A stretch of DNA of 64,000 nt, from contig NZ_CP139575.1 in assembly GCF_034298135.1 (NCBI RefSeq), forward strand, positions 1,116,001 to 1,180,000, read 5' to 3'. Position numbers and translations under genes: made by a program. The notes under the pieces were generated by a model. The model ran no database searches. It was not told where the DNA came from and worked only from the letters and a program-made list of their open reading frames with translations. This document shows, piece after piece, positions 8,403 to 15,975 of the stretch. Positions within the stretch are counted from its first letter, which is position 1; the number at the start of each line of letters is the position of its first letter. Origin of the DNA: Lactobacillus acidophilus. Its GTDB lineage: Bacteria > Bacillota > Bacilli > Lactobacillales > Lactobacillaceae.

Positions 8403-8425
8403 TGAAAACGCTATTGTTATATAAT
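8403..8425 (+). promoter_or_regulatory. cre-like site overlapping the promoter of the APC permease
   Basis: TGAAAACGCTATTG (8403-8416) matches the CcpA cre consensus TGWAANCGNTNWCA at all but the last two positions. It lies just upstream of a -10 TATAAT (8420-8425). No good -35 is visible. CcpA control of the permease is therefore possible but unproven. Confidence 0.4.
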
Positions 8426-8470
8426 TAAAAAGTTCGCATAAATATTAAATAGTATATAGGGAGATAATTT

Positions 8471-9907
8471 ATGACTGAATCACAAACTAATCCCAAAAAG
8501 ATGACGTGGATTACATTAGCAATGATGGCCTTCTCTACTGTGTGGGGATTTGGTAATGTTGTTAATGGTTATGTCTACTTTGATGGAACAAAGGTCATCT
8601 TTAGTTGGGTTGTAATGTTCCTGCTCTACTTTGTTCCTTATGCATTAATGGTCGGGGAATTAGGCGCTACTTTCAAAAATGCTGAAGGTGGGGTTTCCTC
8701 CTGGGTTAATGCAACGATGGGCGCAAAATGGGCTTATTATGCCGGATGGACTTACTGGGCTTGCCACGTAGTATATATTTCAAGTAAAGGTACTGGTGGT
8801 TTAAGAGCAATGGCTTGGGGAATTTTTGGAAATACCCAATGGTATGACAGCCTACCTACAGCGTGGACACAATTTGCAACTTTAGTTATTTTCTTATTCT
8901 TCTGTTGGGTTGCCAGCCGCGGGGTGCCTGTTTTAAAAGGTTTAGCTACTATTGCTGGTTCTTCAATGTTTATCATGTCAATTTTATTCATTATCATGAT
9001 GTTTGCAGCACCTGCAATTAATCCTCATGCTGGTTTTTATAGTATCGATTTCAATTGGAAGAACTTAATGCCTACCTTCAATGTTAAATATTTTACTTCA
9101 CTTTCAATTTTAGTATTTGCCATTGGTGGTTGTGAAAAGATTTCACCTTACGTTAATAAAGTAAAAGATCCATCCAAGAACTTCCCTAGAGCAATGATGG
9201 CTTTAGCAATTATGGTCATGATTTCAGCTATTTTGGGAACTTTTGCTATGGCACTTATGTTTGATCCAAAAATAGTTAACGCTAACCTTAATGAATACAT
9301 TTCAAACGGTGCATATATGGCTTTCCAAAAATTAGGTGAATACTATCACGTGGGTGGATTATTTATGTATATCTATTCATGGTGTAATGTAATTGGACAG
9401 TTTTCAACCTTAGTAATTAGTATTGATGCTCCACTTAGAATGTTATTAGGTAGTAAAGAAGCTGAGGAATTTATTCCTAAAGGCTTGCTTAAGCTCAATA
9501 AACACGGTGCTTACATTAATGGAATTTGGATGGTAGTTGTATTATCTGGAGGATTAATTGCAATTCAAGCACTTGTCCCTAACGCACAAGCTGTTATGGC
9601 TCAACTTGTTAAATTAAACTCAACTACAATGCCACTTCGTTACCTTTGGGTATTTGCAGCCTATGTTGCTTTAAGAAAGCATCAAGAAAAGTTTGAGACT
9701 ACTTATCAAATGACTAAACATCAAGGGCTAGCATATACTGCAGGTATTTGGTGTTTCTTAGTTACAGCAGCTTGTTGTATCTTTGGTATATATTCACCAG
9801 ATCCATTCACATTACTTCTTAATATCTTGACTCCTATCGTTTTAATTGCATTAGGTTTAATTCTTCCAGGTATTAAAAAGTATCAAGAAGTTAAAGAAAA
9901 TCAATAA
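8471..9907 (+). CDS. APC-superfamily amino-acid permease (YjeM/glutamate:GABA antiporter-like)
   Basis: A 478-residue integral membrane protein with about 12 hydrophobic segments. The N-terminal segment MMAFSTVWGFGNVVNGYVY has the unwound Gly-rich helix 1 typical of APC transporters, and FAIGGCEKISPYVNKVKDP matches the helix 6/loop region of the family. The overall pattern, including GELGATFKNAEGGVSSWV, is closest to the YjeM-like branch of the glutamate:GABA antiporter group; the substrate, probably an amino acid, cannot be read. GGGAG precedes the ATG. It is monocistronic: terminators lie on both sides and a cre-like site lies upstream. Confidence 0.85.
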   Translation: MTESQTNPKKMTWITLAMMAFSTVWGFGNVVNGYVYFDGTKVIFSWVVMFLLYFVPYALMVGELGATFKNAEGGVSSWVNATMGAKWAYYAGWTYWACHVVYISSKGTGGLRAMAWGIFGNTQWYDSLPTAWTQFATLVIFLFFCWVASRGVPVLKGLATIAGSSMFIMSILFIIMMFAAPAINPHAGFYSIDFNWKNLMPTFNVKYFTSLSILVFAIGGCEKISPYVNKVKDPSKNFPRAMMALAIMVMISAILGTFAMALMFDPKIVNANLNEYISNGAYMAFQKLGEYYHVGGLFMYIYSWCNVIGQFSTLVISIDAPLRMLLGSKEAEEFIPKGLLKLNKHGAYINGIWMVVVLSGGLIAIQALVPNAQAVMAQLVKLNSTTMPLRYLWVFAAYVALRKHQEKFETTYQMTKHQGLAYTAGIWCFLVTAACCIFGIYSPDPFTLLLNILTPIVLIALGLILPGIKKYQEVKENQ

Positions 9908-9921
9908 GAATAAATAGCATC

Positions 9922-9952
9922 AAAAAGACGCTGCCAATGGCAGCGTCTTTTT
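9922..9952. terminator. bidirectional terminator between the permease and the secreted-protein gene
   Basis: Perfect stem AAAAAGACGCTGCC / GGCAGCGTCTTTTT with a 3-nt loop. The two genes converge on it and T-runs exist on both strands. Confidence 0.92.
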
Positions 9953-9967
9953 GATTAATTAACATTT

Positions 9968-11599
9968 TTACTTAGTTAATTTTTGATTACTTTCAAATAA
10001 TTCAGCACGTTGAGCTAAGTTCATGTAAAGTCTGTTATTATCAACAGCAATACCTTCAATTTCACGACCTGTGTGGAATTGATATGCATCCTTAACTTCA
10101 CCATTCTTAGCTATTTTAGCGATTACATCATTAAATGCAAGATAGAAATTATCATTCTTAGCATCATAAGTGAAGCCTTGAGTATAAGTGTTAGTAACAA
10201 TTCCGCCCTTAGTTGCACCTACGATAGTTGGATACCAGTTATCACCAGTACGGTTAAATTCCCAGTATTCTGTTTGGTCCTTAGCCTTGTTGTAAGCAGT
10301 AGTGTACATCTTATGATCATTTACAACCACACCGTTTTGGAAGTAACGACCTTCAGAATCGCCACCATTCCAGCACTTAACTGTCCAAATCTTATTAATA
10401 CATAAGTCACTCTTACGGATTTGAATCAATTGTTCTGATTCTGTACTGTTATAAGCAATTCTATTGTAGTTATTCAATACATAAATGTACTTATCTGTAG
10501 AACCCATTGCTTGACCATGACCTACATTTATCGCAGGACTTACCTTGATGTTCTTTACGTAAGAATTAAATTTCTTTTGTGACATATCAAGTAAGTATTG
10601 TCCATTAAATGCATTAGTTAAGTGATTCAAGTTGTAGCCCACAATATGACCATTGTTAATGGTAGTACTGCTTAAAAGACTAGTGTAAAGCCAACCTTGA
10701 GACATTGTGATACCTTCTGGAATATGACCTACACGGTTAATATAGTCATCGTCCTTAATATCTCTAGCAACACTCAATAGGACCGGTTGGAAGAAACGAG
10801 TCTTAAACGTTAAATTACCATTATCACTATCATAAGTATGTCTTGACTTATCTGGTGCAAAATCAGCCTTAGTTACATAATTAGCAGAACTACCATAATA
10901 AGTCTTCCAAGACTTCAAATTACCATTAAATGGCTGAGCAGTTACACTATCCGCATTAGTAACACCTTCCTTGGTGCTCTTTCTTACAGTAACTTTAACA
11001 GTAGCCTTAGCAGTACCATAACTGTATTTTACATTGTAAACACCTGGTTCAGTACAATCGATCATATCTTCAGAAATATTAACTTCTTGATTATCGATTA
11101 CTGTACCCATACTGTTAGTAGCGTAACTGATTGCATCAGAAGGATCAAAGCTATAATTACTGTTTCTTACCAAACTTACAGTCTTAGGTACGGCGATTGT
11201 ATTTCTGGTAAAGTAATTTTGATTAACATAACCAACTTTACGTCCATCTACATAAATACGCCAATAAGTACCGTTTTGTTGTGTCTTAATTCTTTGATCT
11301 GATTGAATATGAGCATATTGATAATCGCTTGCATTTGCCACTTTACCAACAGGCTTACCATTTTTAATACTCTTATATACGTTGTAGTTTCTACCACTAC
11401 CAACCTTAACCATTAAATCATATGAGGTACTAGTTTGTGCAGCTGCATTTTTAGTACTACTAGAATTATCTGAATTTTTATCAGTTTTGGCAGTTGAATT
11501 AGAATCTGCAGCAGAGACAGGCTTAGCATAACCCATCAACAAACCAACACTAAGTGCTACAGCTGATGTAGCAGTCAAAATTTTACTTGTATACTTCAA
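9968..11599 (-). CDS. secreted cell-surface protein with SH3-like and Ig-like domains
   Basis: The start chosen is TTG at 11599: GGAGG lies 6 bases upstream, and an ATG at 11620 would place that site inside the gene. The 543-residue product opens with a Sec signal peptide (KYTSKILTATSAVALSVGLL, cleavage probably after KPVSA). A Ser/Thr/Asn-rich linker follows, then an SH3/GW-like module (about residues 55-130) of the kind in lactobacillar surface proteins, and an Ig-like module ending YSYGTAKATVKVTV. The last 300 or so residues form an unassigned domain with short beta repeats (DKYIYVLNNYNRIA, DNNRLYMNLAQRAELF) suggesting a propeller. There is no LPXTG or membrane anchor. The role is unknown; surface attachment is inference. 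Confidence 0.82.
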   Translation of the reverse strand: MKYTSKILTATSAVALSVGLLMGYAKPVSAADSNSTAKTDKNSDNSSSTKNAAAQTSTSYDLMVKVGSGRNYNVYKSIKNGKPVGKVANASDYQYAHIQSDQRIKTQQNGTYWRIYVDGRKVGYVNQNYFTRNTIAVPKTVSLVRNSNYSFDPSDAISYATNSMGTVIDNQEVNISEDMIDCTEPGVYNVKYSYGTAKATVKVTVRKSTKEGVTNADSVTAQPFNGNLKSWKTYYGSSANYVTKADFAPDKSRHTYDSDNGNLTFKTRFFQPVLLSVARDIKDDDYINRVGHIPEGITMSQGWLYTSLLSSTTINNGHIVGYNLNHLTNAFNGQYLLDMSQKKFNSYVKNIKVSPAINVGHGQAMGSTDKYIYVLNNYNRIAYNSTESEQLIQIRKSDLCINKIWTVKCWNGGDSEGRYFQNGVVVNDHKMYTTAYNKAKDQTEYWEFNRTGDNWYPTIVGATKGGIVTNTYTQGFTYDAKNDNFYLAFNDVIAKIAKNGEVKDAYQFHTGREIEGIAVDNNRLYMNLAQRAELFESNQKLTK

Positions 11600-11639
11600 G
11601 ACTATCCTCCATAATCTCATATATTAATCTTACTTTTTT

Positions 11640-11645
11640 ATTATA
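11640..11645 (-). promoter_or_regulatory. -10 element for the secreted-protein gene
   Basis: Minus-strand TATAAT about 40 bases before the TTG start. A weak -35, TTTGGA, lies about 16 bp further upstream. This region is shared, divergently, with the clpP promoter. Confidence 0.45.
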
Positions 11646-11699
11646 ATATACAAAAGATGTTTCCAAAAATACAATTTTTATACAAGTGAGCCTCTTTAT

Positions 11700-11728
11700 T
11701 TGACACTTTTATTACGAAGTGATTTAAT
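11700..11728 (+). promoter_or_regulatory. clpP promoter
   Basis: Consensus -35 TTGACA (11700-11705), 17-bp spacer, -10 TTTAAT (11723-11728). It is immediately followed by the CIRCE element, so bound HrcA would cover the transcription start. Confidence 0.75.
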
Positions 11729-11754
11729 TAGCACAGTACTTGTATGAGTGCTAA
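11728..11754. promoter_or_regulatory. CIRCE element (HrcA operator) upstream of clpP
   Basis: TTAGCACAG-N9-GAGTGCTAA. The right arm matches the CIRCE consensus fully and the left arm at 7 of 9 positions, with the canonical 9-bp spacer. The position at the predicted start site of clpP implies heat-shock control by HrcA. No convincing CtsR heptad repeat is present nearby. Confidence 0.85.
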
Positions 11755-11786
11755 TTATTAGACAATAAAATTTAGGAGGCAGATTT

Positions 11787-12374
11787 ATGCTAGTACCTAC
11801 AGTTATTGAACAAACTGCTCGTGGTGAACGTGCCTATGATATTTACTCACGTTTATTAAAAGACAGAATTATTATGTTGAGTGGCGAAATTAATGACCAA
11901 ATGGCCAACTCAATTATCGCCCAACTACTTTTCTTGGATGCCCAAGACAATACTAAAGATATTTCATTATATATTAACTCACCAGGTGGTGTAATCACTT
12001 CTGGTCTTGCAATCATGGATACCATGAACTTTATCAAGTCGGATGTTTCTACCATTGCAATCGGTATGGCAGCATCAATGGCTTCTATTCTTTTGACAAG
12101 TGGTACAAAGGGTAAGCGTTTTGCACTTCCTAACTCAACAGTTCTTATTCACCAACCATTAGGTGGTGCACAAGGTCAACAAACTGATATTCAAATTGCA
12201 GCTAATGAAATTTTGAAGAGTCGTAAGAAGATCAACGAAATCTTGCACGAAACTACTGGTCAACCTTTGGAAAAGATCCAAAAAGATACTGAACGTGATA
12301 ATTACTTAACTGCTGAAGAAGCTAAGGAATATGGCTTAATTGATGAAATTATGGTCAACAAAAAAAGTAATTAA
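11787..12374 (+). CDS. clpP: ATP-dependent Clp protease proteolytic subunit
   Basis: A 195-residue serine protease that forms the double heptamer cut-chamber used by ClpX, ClpC or ClpE ATPases in protein quality control. The catalytic Ser is in GMAASMAS (about residue 97), the His in [12 protein letters not shown] and the Asp in KDTERDNYL. The N terminus [20 protein letters not shown] is typical. AGGAGG lies 8 bases before the ATG. The gene converges with whiA, and its upstream region has a sigma-A promoter and a CIRCE element. Confidence 0.98.
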   Translation: MLVPTVIEQTARGERAYDIYSRLLKDRIIMLSGEINDQMANSIIAQLLFLDAQDNTKDISLYINSPGGVITSGLAIMDTMNFIKSDVSTIAIGMAASMASILLTSGTKGKRFALPNSTVLIHQPLGGAQGQQTDIQIAANEILKSRKKINEILHETTGQPLEKIQKDTERDNYLTAEEAKEYGLIDEIMVNKKSN

Positions 12375-12384
12375 AACCTACTAA

Positions 12385-12415
12385 AATAAGGCTTGCTAAG
12401 CAAGCCTTATTTTTT
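12385..12415. terminator. terminator between convergent clpP and whiA
   Basis: Arms AATAAGGCTTGC and GCAAGCCTTATT with a 3-nt loop, followed on the plus strand by a T-run. It touches the whiA stop, so it probably also ends the leftward transcript, though with a weaker T-tract there. Confidence 0.85.
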
Positions 12416-13349
12416 ATTCTCTTAAACTCTCTGCTATTTCATGCAATTTCTTAAAACGGTGATTTACACCAGATTTTGAAATAGGACCATCTGGTATTTG
12501 ATCAGCTACTTCTTTTAAAGTAAGTTCTGGATGAGCTAATCTAAAGTTTGCTAATATTTGTAACTTTTCAGATAAATCATCTAAACCCTTTTCCTTTTGA
12601 ATTAGCTGAATATCTTCAACTTGTTTAGCTGAAGCTGAAGCTGTTTTTTTCATATTTGCAGTATCGCAATTAACTAAACGATTAACTGAATTACGCATAT
12701 CTCGCATAATTCTTAAATCTTCAAAATTAAGCATTGCGTTTAATGCTCCAACAATATGCAAAAAGTCTCCAATTTTTTCTGCTTCTTTTAAATAAACAAT
12801 ATAGCCTCTGCGTCGCTTTGTCATTTTGGCATTCAAATAAAAATATTCATTCATTAACTTAGCAAGATCCTCATTATGGTCCTCATAAGTTGAATAAATT
12901 TCTAAGTGATAGCGACTAGTTTCTGGATTATTTACACTTCCTCCAGCTAAAAAAGCACCTCGTAAATAAGACATAGCACCTTCACGAGAACTCATTATTC
13001 TTTTTGGAATTCTAGTAACTAATCCTTTTTCTGTATCCCAAATTTGCAAGTTTTCTAATATTTCTTGCACTTGTTGATTTAAGCGAACTAAATATTGATT
13101 GTTTTTCTTTAATTTCATTTTACGAGAAACAATTAATAATGGTTCAATTCCATATGCAACTTTAATTAATTTAAAAATTCGGCGTGCAATTGCCGGATTT
13201 TCAGTCGTTATATCTAAACTAAATTGATGATCATGGAGATTTAGCACTCCGTTCATTCGCAAAAAAGCAGCTAATTCTGCTTTGGCATGCTCTGGATGCA
13301 CCTCAAGCGAAGTTAGCTCCTTTTTGACCTCACTAGCATAACTAGCCAT
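12414..13349 (-). CDS. whiA: sporulation/division regulator-like protein WhiA
   Basis: A 311-residue protein with the WhiA architecture: an N-terminal LAGLIDADG-homing-endonuclease-like domain ([19 protein letters not shown] at the start, [14 protein letters not shown] in the middle) and a C-terminal helix-turn-helix ([20 protein letters not shown]). In non-sporulating Firmicutes WhiA is linked to cell division and chromosome segregation rather than sporulation. It overlaps the upstream yvcK by 8 bp and ends the rapZ-yvcK-whiA cluster, the usual order in Firmicutes. It is intact although both upstream partners are disrupted. Confidence 0.95.
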   Translation of the reverse strand: MASYASEVKKELTSLEVHPEHAKAELAAFLRMNGVLNLHDHQFSLDITTENPAIARRIFKLIKVAYGIEPLLIVSRKMKLKKNNQYLVRLNQQVQEILENLQIWDTEKGLVTRIPKRIMSSREGAMSYLRGAFLAGGSVNNPETSRYHLEIYSTYEDHNEDLAKLMNEYFYLNAKMTKRRRGYIVYLKEAEKIGDFLHIVGALNAMLNFEDLRIMRDMRNSVNRLVNCDTANMKKTASASAKQVEDIQLIQKEKGLDDLSEKLQILANFRLAHPELTLKEVADQIPDGPISKSGVNHRFKKLHEIAESLRE

Positions 13350-14384
13350 TATCTTCCTTCATTCTTTTACGTGACATTGCTTCAAATGCTAAGTTAATTA
13401 TTTCCTTAGCTACTTTTTCTCCATCATGAAAAACAAGACCGTGACGTTGATCAATAAAGTCATCCGTAATAACGCGACAATCTTGAGCTCTCAAACCTTT
13501 AAAATCATTTCTAACCGGCTCAAGATATTCATCATAATCTTCTGGATGAAATTTACTCATATCAATTTTGGCGCCATTGACCAAAGCGGTATTGATATAA
13601 TGTCCACCCAAATGATTATTAATTACCTCAACGTGTTCTGCATCACTAAAATGATCAGTTTCACCACGTTGAGTCATAATATTACAAATATAAATTACTT
13701 CTGCATCTGTCTCTCTAACGGCCTCGCCCAAATTAGAAATCATTAAATTAGGCAAAATTGAAGTAAATAAACTACCAGGTCCTAATACAACTGCATCAGC
13801 TTGCATAATTGCCGCCAAAACTGGAAGTACTGCTTCTGGCTTATCATCCGAATCAGTATCTGTCACCCAAACACGTTTTATTCTCTTATCTTTAGATGTT
13901 ATCTCAGTTTCGCCTGATTCTGTTGTTCCATCAATAAATTCCGCATTCAAAGTTAATGATTCATTTGAAGCTGGAAAAACATGACCATCTACACGCATCA
14001 TTTTTGACAAAGATTGTACAGCATCAAAAATATTTCCGTGCATTTCGTTTAAAGCAGCAATAATTAAATTACCAATAGCATGGCCTGAGAAAAATGCATC
14101 CGATGAATCAAAACGATATTGAAAAATATTTTTTCTTCTCTTGGCAAATCACTGAGTGAAACCAGCACATTTCTAATATCACCAGGTGGTACAACATTAA
14201 TAAAATTTCTAATAGAGCCAGATGAACCACCATCGTCAGATACAGTAACAATTGCCGTTATTTCCGCATTTTGCTTTTTTAAAGCGTTTAATATAACTGG
14301 TAAGCCAGTCCCACCACCAATTACAACAACACGCGGACGTCTTCCTTTAATCACACGGACAATCTTATTTTCTCCATACGGCAT
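13342..14384 (-). pseudogene. yvcK: gluconeogenesis factor YvcK/CofD-like protein, frameshifted
   Basis: Two adjacent frames make one YvcK protein. The first part (from 14384) has [17 protein letters not shown] and the [14 protein letters not shown] motif, reads to LPREEK (residue 85) and then leaves frame. The other part continues in frame as [20 protein letters not shown], then runs to the stop at 13342 with [15 protein letters not shown] and similar blocks. Between them is an A-run of six (14129-14134); one more A would restore a normal protein of 347 residues. YvcK binds UDP-sugars and is needed for growth on gluconeogenic carbon and for normal cell shape in B. subtilis. As written only an 106-residue N-terminal piece would be made, plus possibly an internally started C-terminal piece from the ATG at 14043. 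It could be a true mutation or a homopolymer sequencing error. Confidence 0.85.
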
Positions 14385-14393
14385 TCATTGCAC

Positions 14394-15289
14394 CTACTTT
14401 CTAATGTATCTACTTATTTCCCTATGTGTAATATCAACAGGATACTTTTTAGATAAATCTCGCGCAAGTTGTTGAGCAATTGATACACTACGGTGTTGCC
14501 CACCAGTACAACCAATTGCAATAGTCAGTTTTTCTTTTCCTTCTTTAATGTAACCAGGAATTGCTGTTTCTAACATATCTAAAAGTTTCTTATAAAAGAC
14601 TTGTGTCTCTTCTTTATTCATTACATAATCAAACACGCGTTTATCTAAGCCTGTAAAAGGACGTAATTCTGGAATATAAAATGGATTAGGTAAGAAACGA
14701 ACATCCATCACAATATCAGCGTCAATTGGCATCCCGTATTTAAACCCAAATGACATTACTTCAATTGAAAATGGTTGACTGAAAATGGTTGACGTTTTTT
14801 ATCACTAAACGTATTAATTAATTTTTGTTTTAATTCTTTTGTTGATAAATTTGAAGTATCAACAATATAATTAGAACGATTTTTAATTGGAGTTAAAATG
14901 CGACGCTCTTCTTGAATTCCATCTAGTAGACGGCCCTTACCATTATTTGCTAATGGAGGGAGACGCCGAGTTTCTTTATAGCGGGCAACCAAAACATCAT
15001 CTGATGCATCCAGATAGAGAATGGTTGCTTGAACGTTGCCATTATCTTCTAATGAATTAACTTCATCCAATAAATCTGTATAAAAAGCTTTTACACGCAG
15101 GTCAATTACTACTGCAACTTTATGAAAATCATTAGAATTATTTATCAAATCCCAAAAACTTCCTAATAAAGTTGGAGGAAGATTATCAACCACAAAATAG
15201 CCCATATCCTCTAAATCATGAGCAACGACGGTTTTACCTGCCCCACTCATTCCTGTAACAATTAATAATTGTTTCTTTTCATCAGCCAT
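14394..15289 (-). pseudogene. rapZ: RNase adapter/nucleotide-binding protein RapZ, split by a 14-bp duplication
   Basis: The N-terminal part (15289 to 14756, 177 residues) has the P-loop VTGMSGAGKTVVAHDLEDMG and reaches RQPFS, then runs into seven foreign residues and a stop. The C-terminal part (14756 to 14394, 120 residues) begins [19 protein letters not shown] and contains the conserved [10 protein letters not shown]. Removing one copy of a perfect 14-bp direct repeat (14766-14793) rejoins the frames to about 293 residues, the normal RapZ length. The stop and the next ATG overlap as TAATG, so the C-terminal half might still be translated by coupling. RapZ binds nucleotides and RNA; in Enterobacteria it controls GlmZ decay, in Firmicutes its role is less clear. 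Confidence 0.88.
14766..14793. repeat. 14-bp perfect tandem duplication inside rapZ
   Basis: TGAAAATGGTTGAC occurs twice head to tail on the plus strand (14766-14779 and 14780-14793). Fourteen is not a multiple of three, so the duplication shifts the rapZ frame. Such duplications typically arise by replication slippage and can revert. Confidence 0.95.
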
Positions 15290-15309
15290 AATAACCCCTC
15301 CTCTTATAA

Positions 15310-15318
15310 ATTATATCA
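15310..15318 (-). promoter_or_regulatory. extended -10 promoter of rapZ-yvcK-whiA
   Basis: Minus strand TGATATAAT (TGN plus consensus -10), 21-29 bases before the rapZ ATG and with GAGGAGG between. No consensus -35 is seen, as is common for extended -10 promoters. Confidence 0.5.
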
Positions 15319-15341
15319 TACCGGGTGTTTCATTATAGTGC

Positions 15342-15372
15342 AAAAAAAAGAAGCCGTTGGCTTCCTTTTTTT
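15342..15372 (-). terminator. terminator after the DUF308 membrane-protein gene
   Basis: Short stem GAAGCC/GGCTTC, extended by an A-run of eight and a T-run of seven on the two sides. On the minus strand it ends in eight Ts. It separates the gene at 15371 from rapZ. Confidence 0.85.
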
Positions 15373-15913
15373 AACGGTGCATAAATGCTACCACAACTTC
15401 ATTTATTCCAAATACTAACAACCAGAATGCAACAAGCCATACCAAGCTTAAAGCTGCCAATACTGGATTAAAAATTAAGAAAATTGCGATAATTAAACTT
15501 AAAATATTCAAAATTAAATTAAAGATAAAATAGCCTGTTGAGAAATCTCGTAAGTGCCATGAAAAGACAATCCCTACAACTGAATCTACAAAGAACCAAA
15601 TTGCAAATAAGTAAGCGATTGTTAAGCCACCAATATCATATGAACATAGGAATAAAATACCGATTATAATGTCCAATATACCTGAGATTAATGCTACCCA
15701 ACTACGTGAAAAAAATTCACGAAAACGTGAATAGCCTGCAAGCCATACTAAACCTTGTACGATTGATATAATTGCAAAAATTAAAACGAATGCATGTAAA
15801 CCTTTAGCAGGATGTCTAAGAAGCACAAAAGCAACTACAACCATTAAAATACCTGCAATAAAAGATCCCCAATCAAATCCGCGATTATCTTTAGAACTAG
15901 AAAAAATATCCAT
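15371..15913 (-). CDS. DUF308/HdeD-family membrane protein
   Basis: A 180-residue protein almost wholly made of six hydrophobic helices: WGSFIAGILMVVVAFVLL, HAFVLIFAIISIVQGLVWLA, WVALISGILDIIIGILFL and three more towards the C terminus. The GxxxxxxG spacing and repeated two-helix pattern fit the HdeD/DUF308 family, named after the E. coli acid-resistance membrane protein. A role in acid tolerance in this organism is only a guess. It appears monocistronic, with a terminator after it and uvrA ending 62 bp upstream. AAGGAGG precedes the ATG. Confidence 0.8.
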   Translation of the reverse strand: MDIFSSSKDNRGFDWGSFIAGILMVVVAFVLLRHPAKGLHAFVLIFAIISIVQGLVWLAGYSRFREFFSRSWVALISGILDIIIGILFLCSYDIGGLTIAYLFAIWFFVDSVVGIVFSWHLRDFSTGYFIFNLILNILSLIIAIFLIFNPVLAALSLVWLVAFWLLVFGINEVVVAFMHR

Positions 15914-15975
15914 TTTTATCCTCCTTGGTCCATATTTTACACTTATTTGAGGATAAAAGACACTTAACCGCTAAA

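Noticed and set aside
11597..11620. ATG start at 11620 for the secreted protein
   Set aside because: The good ribosome-binding site GGAGG would be inside the gene, and the extra residues MRLWRIV do not fit a signal-peptide start as well as the TTG at 11599.
11680..11705. CtsR operator before clpP
   Set aside because: Only one GTCAAA-like half is present; the second heptad at the needed spacing does not match.
14129..14140. Programmed -1 frameshifting in yvcK
   Set aside because: The A-run is not in the phase of a tandem slippery heptamer (X XXY YYZ), no downstream stimulatory stem is evident, and programmed shifting of yvcK is not known. A mutation or sequencing error is more likely.
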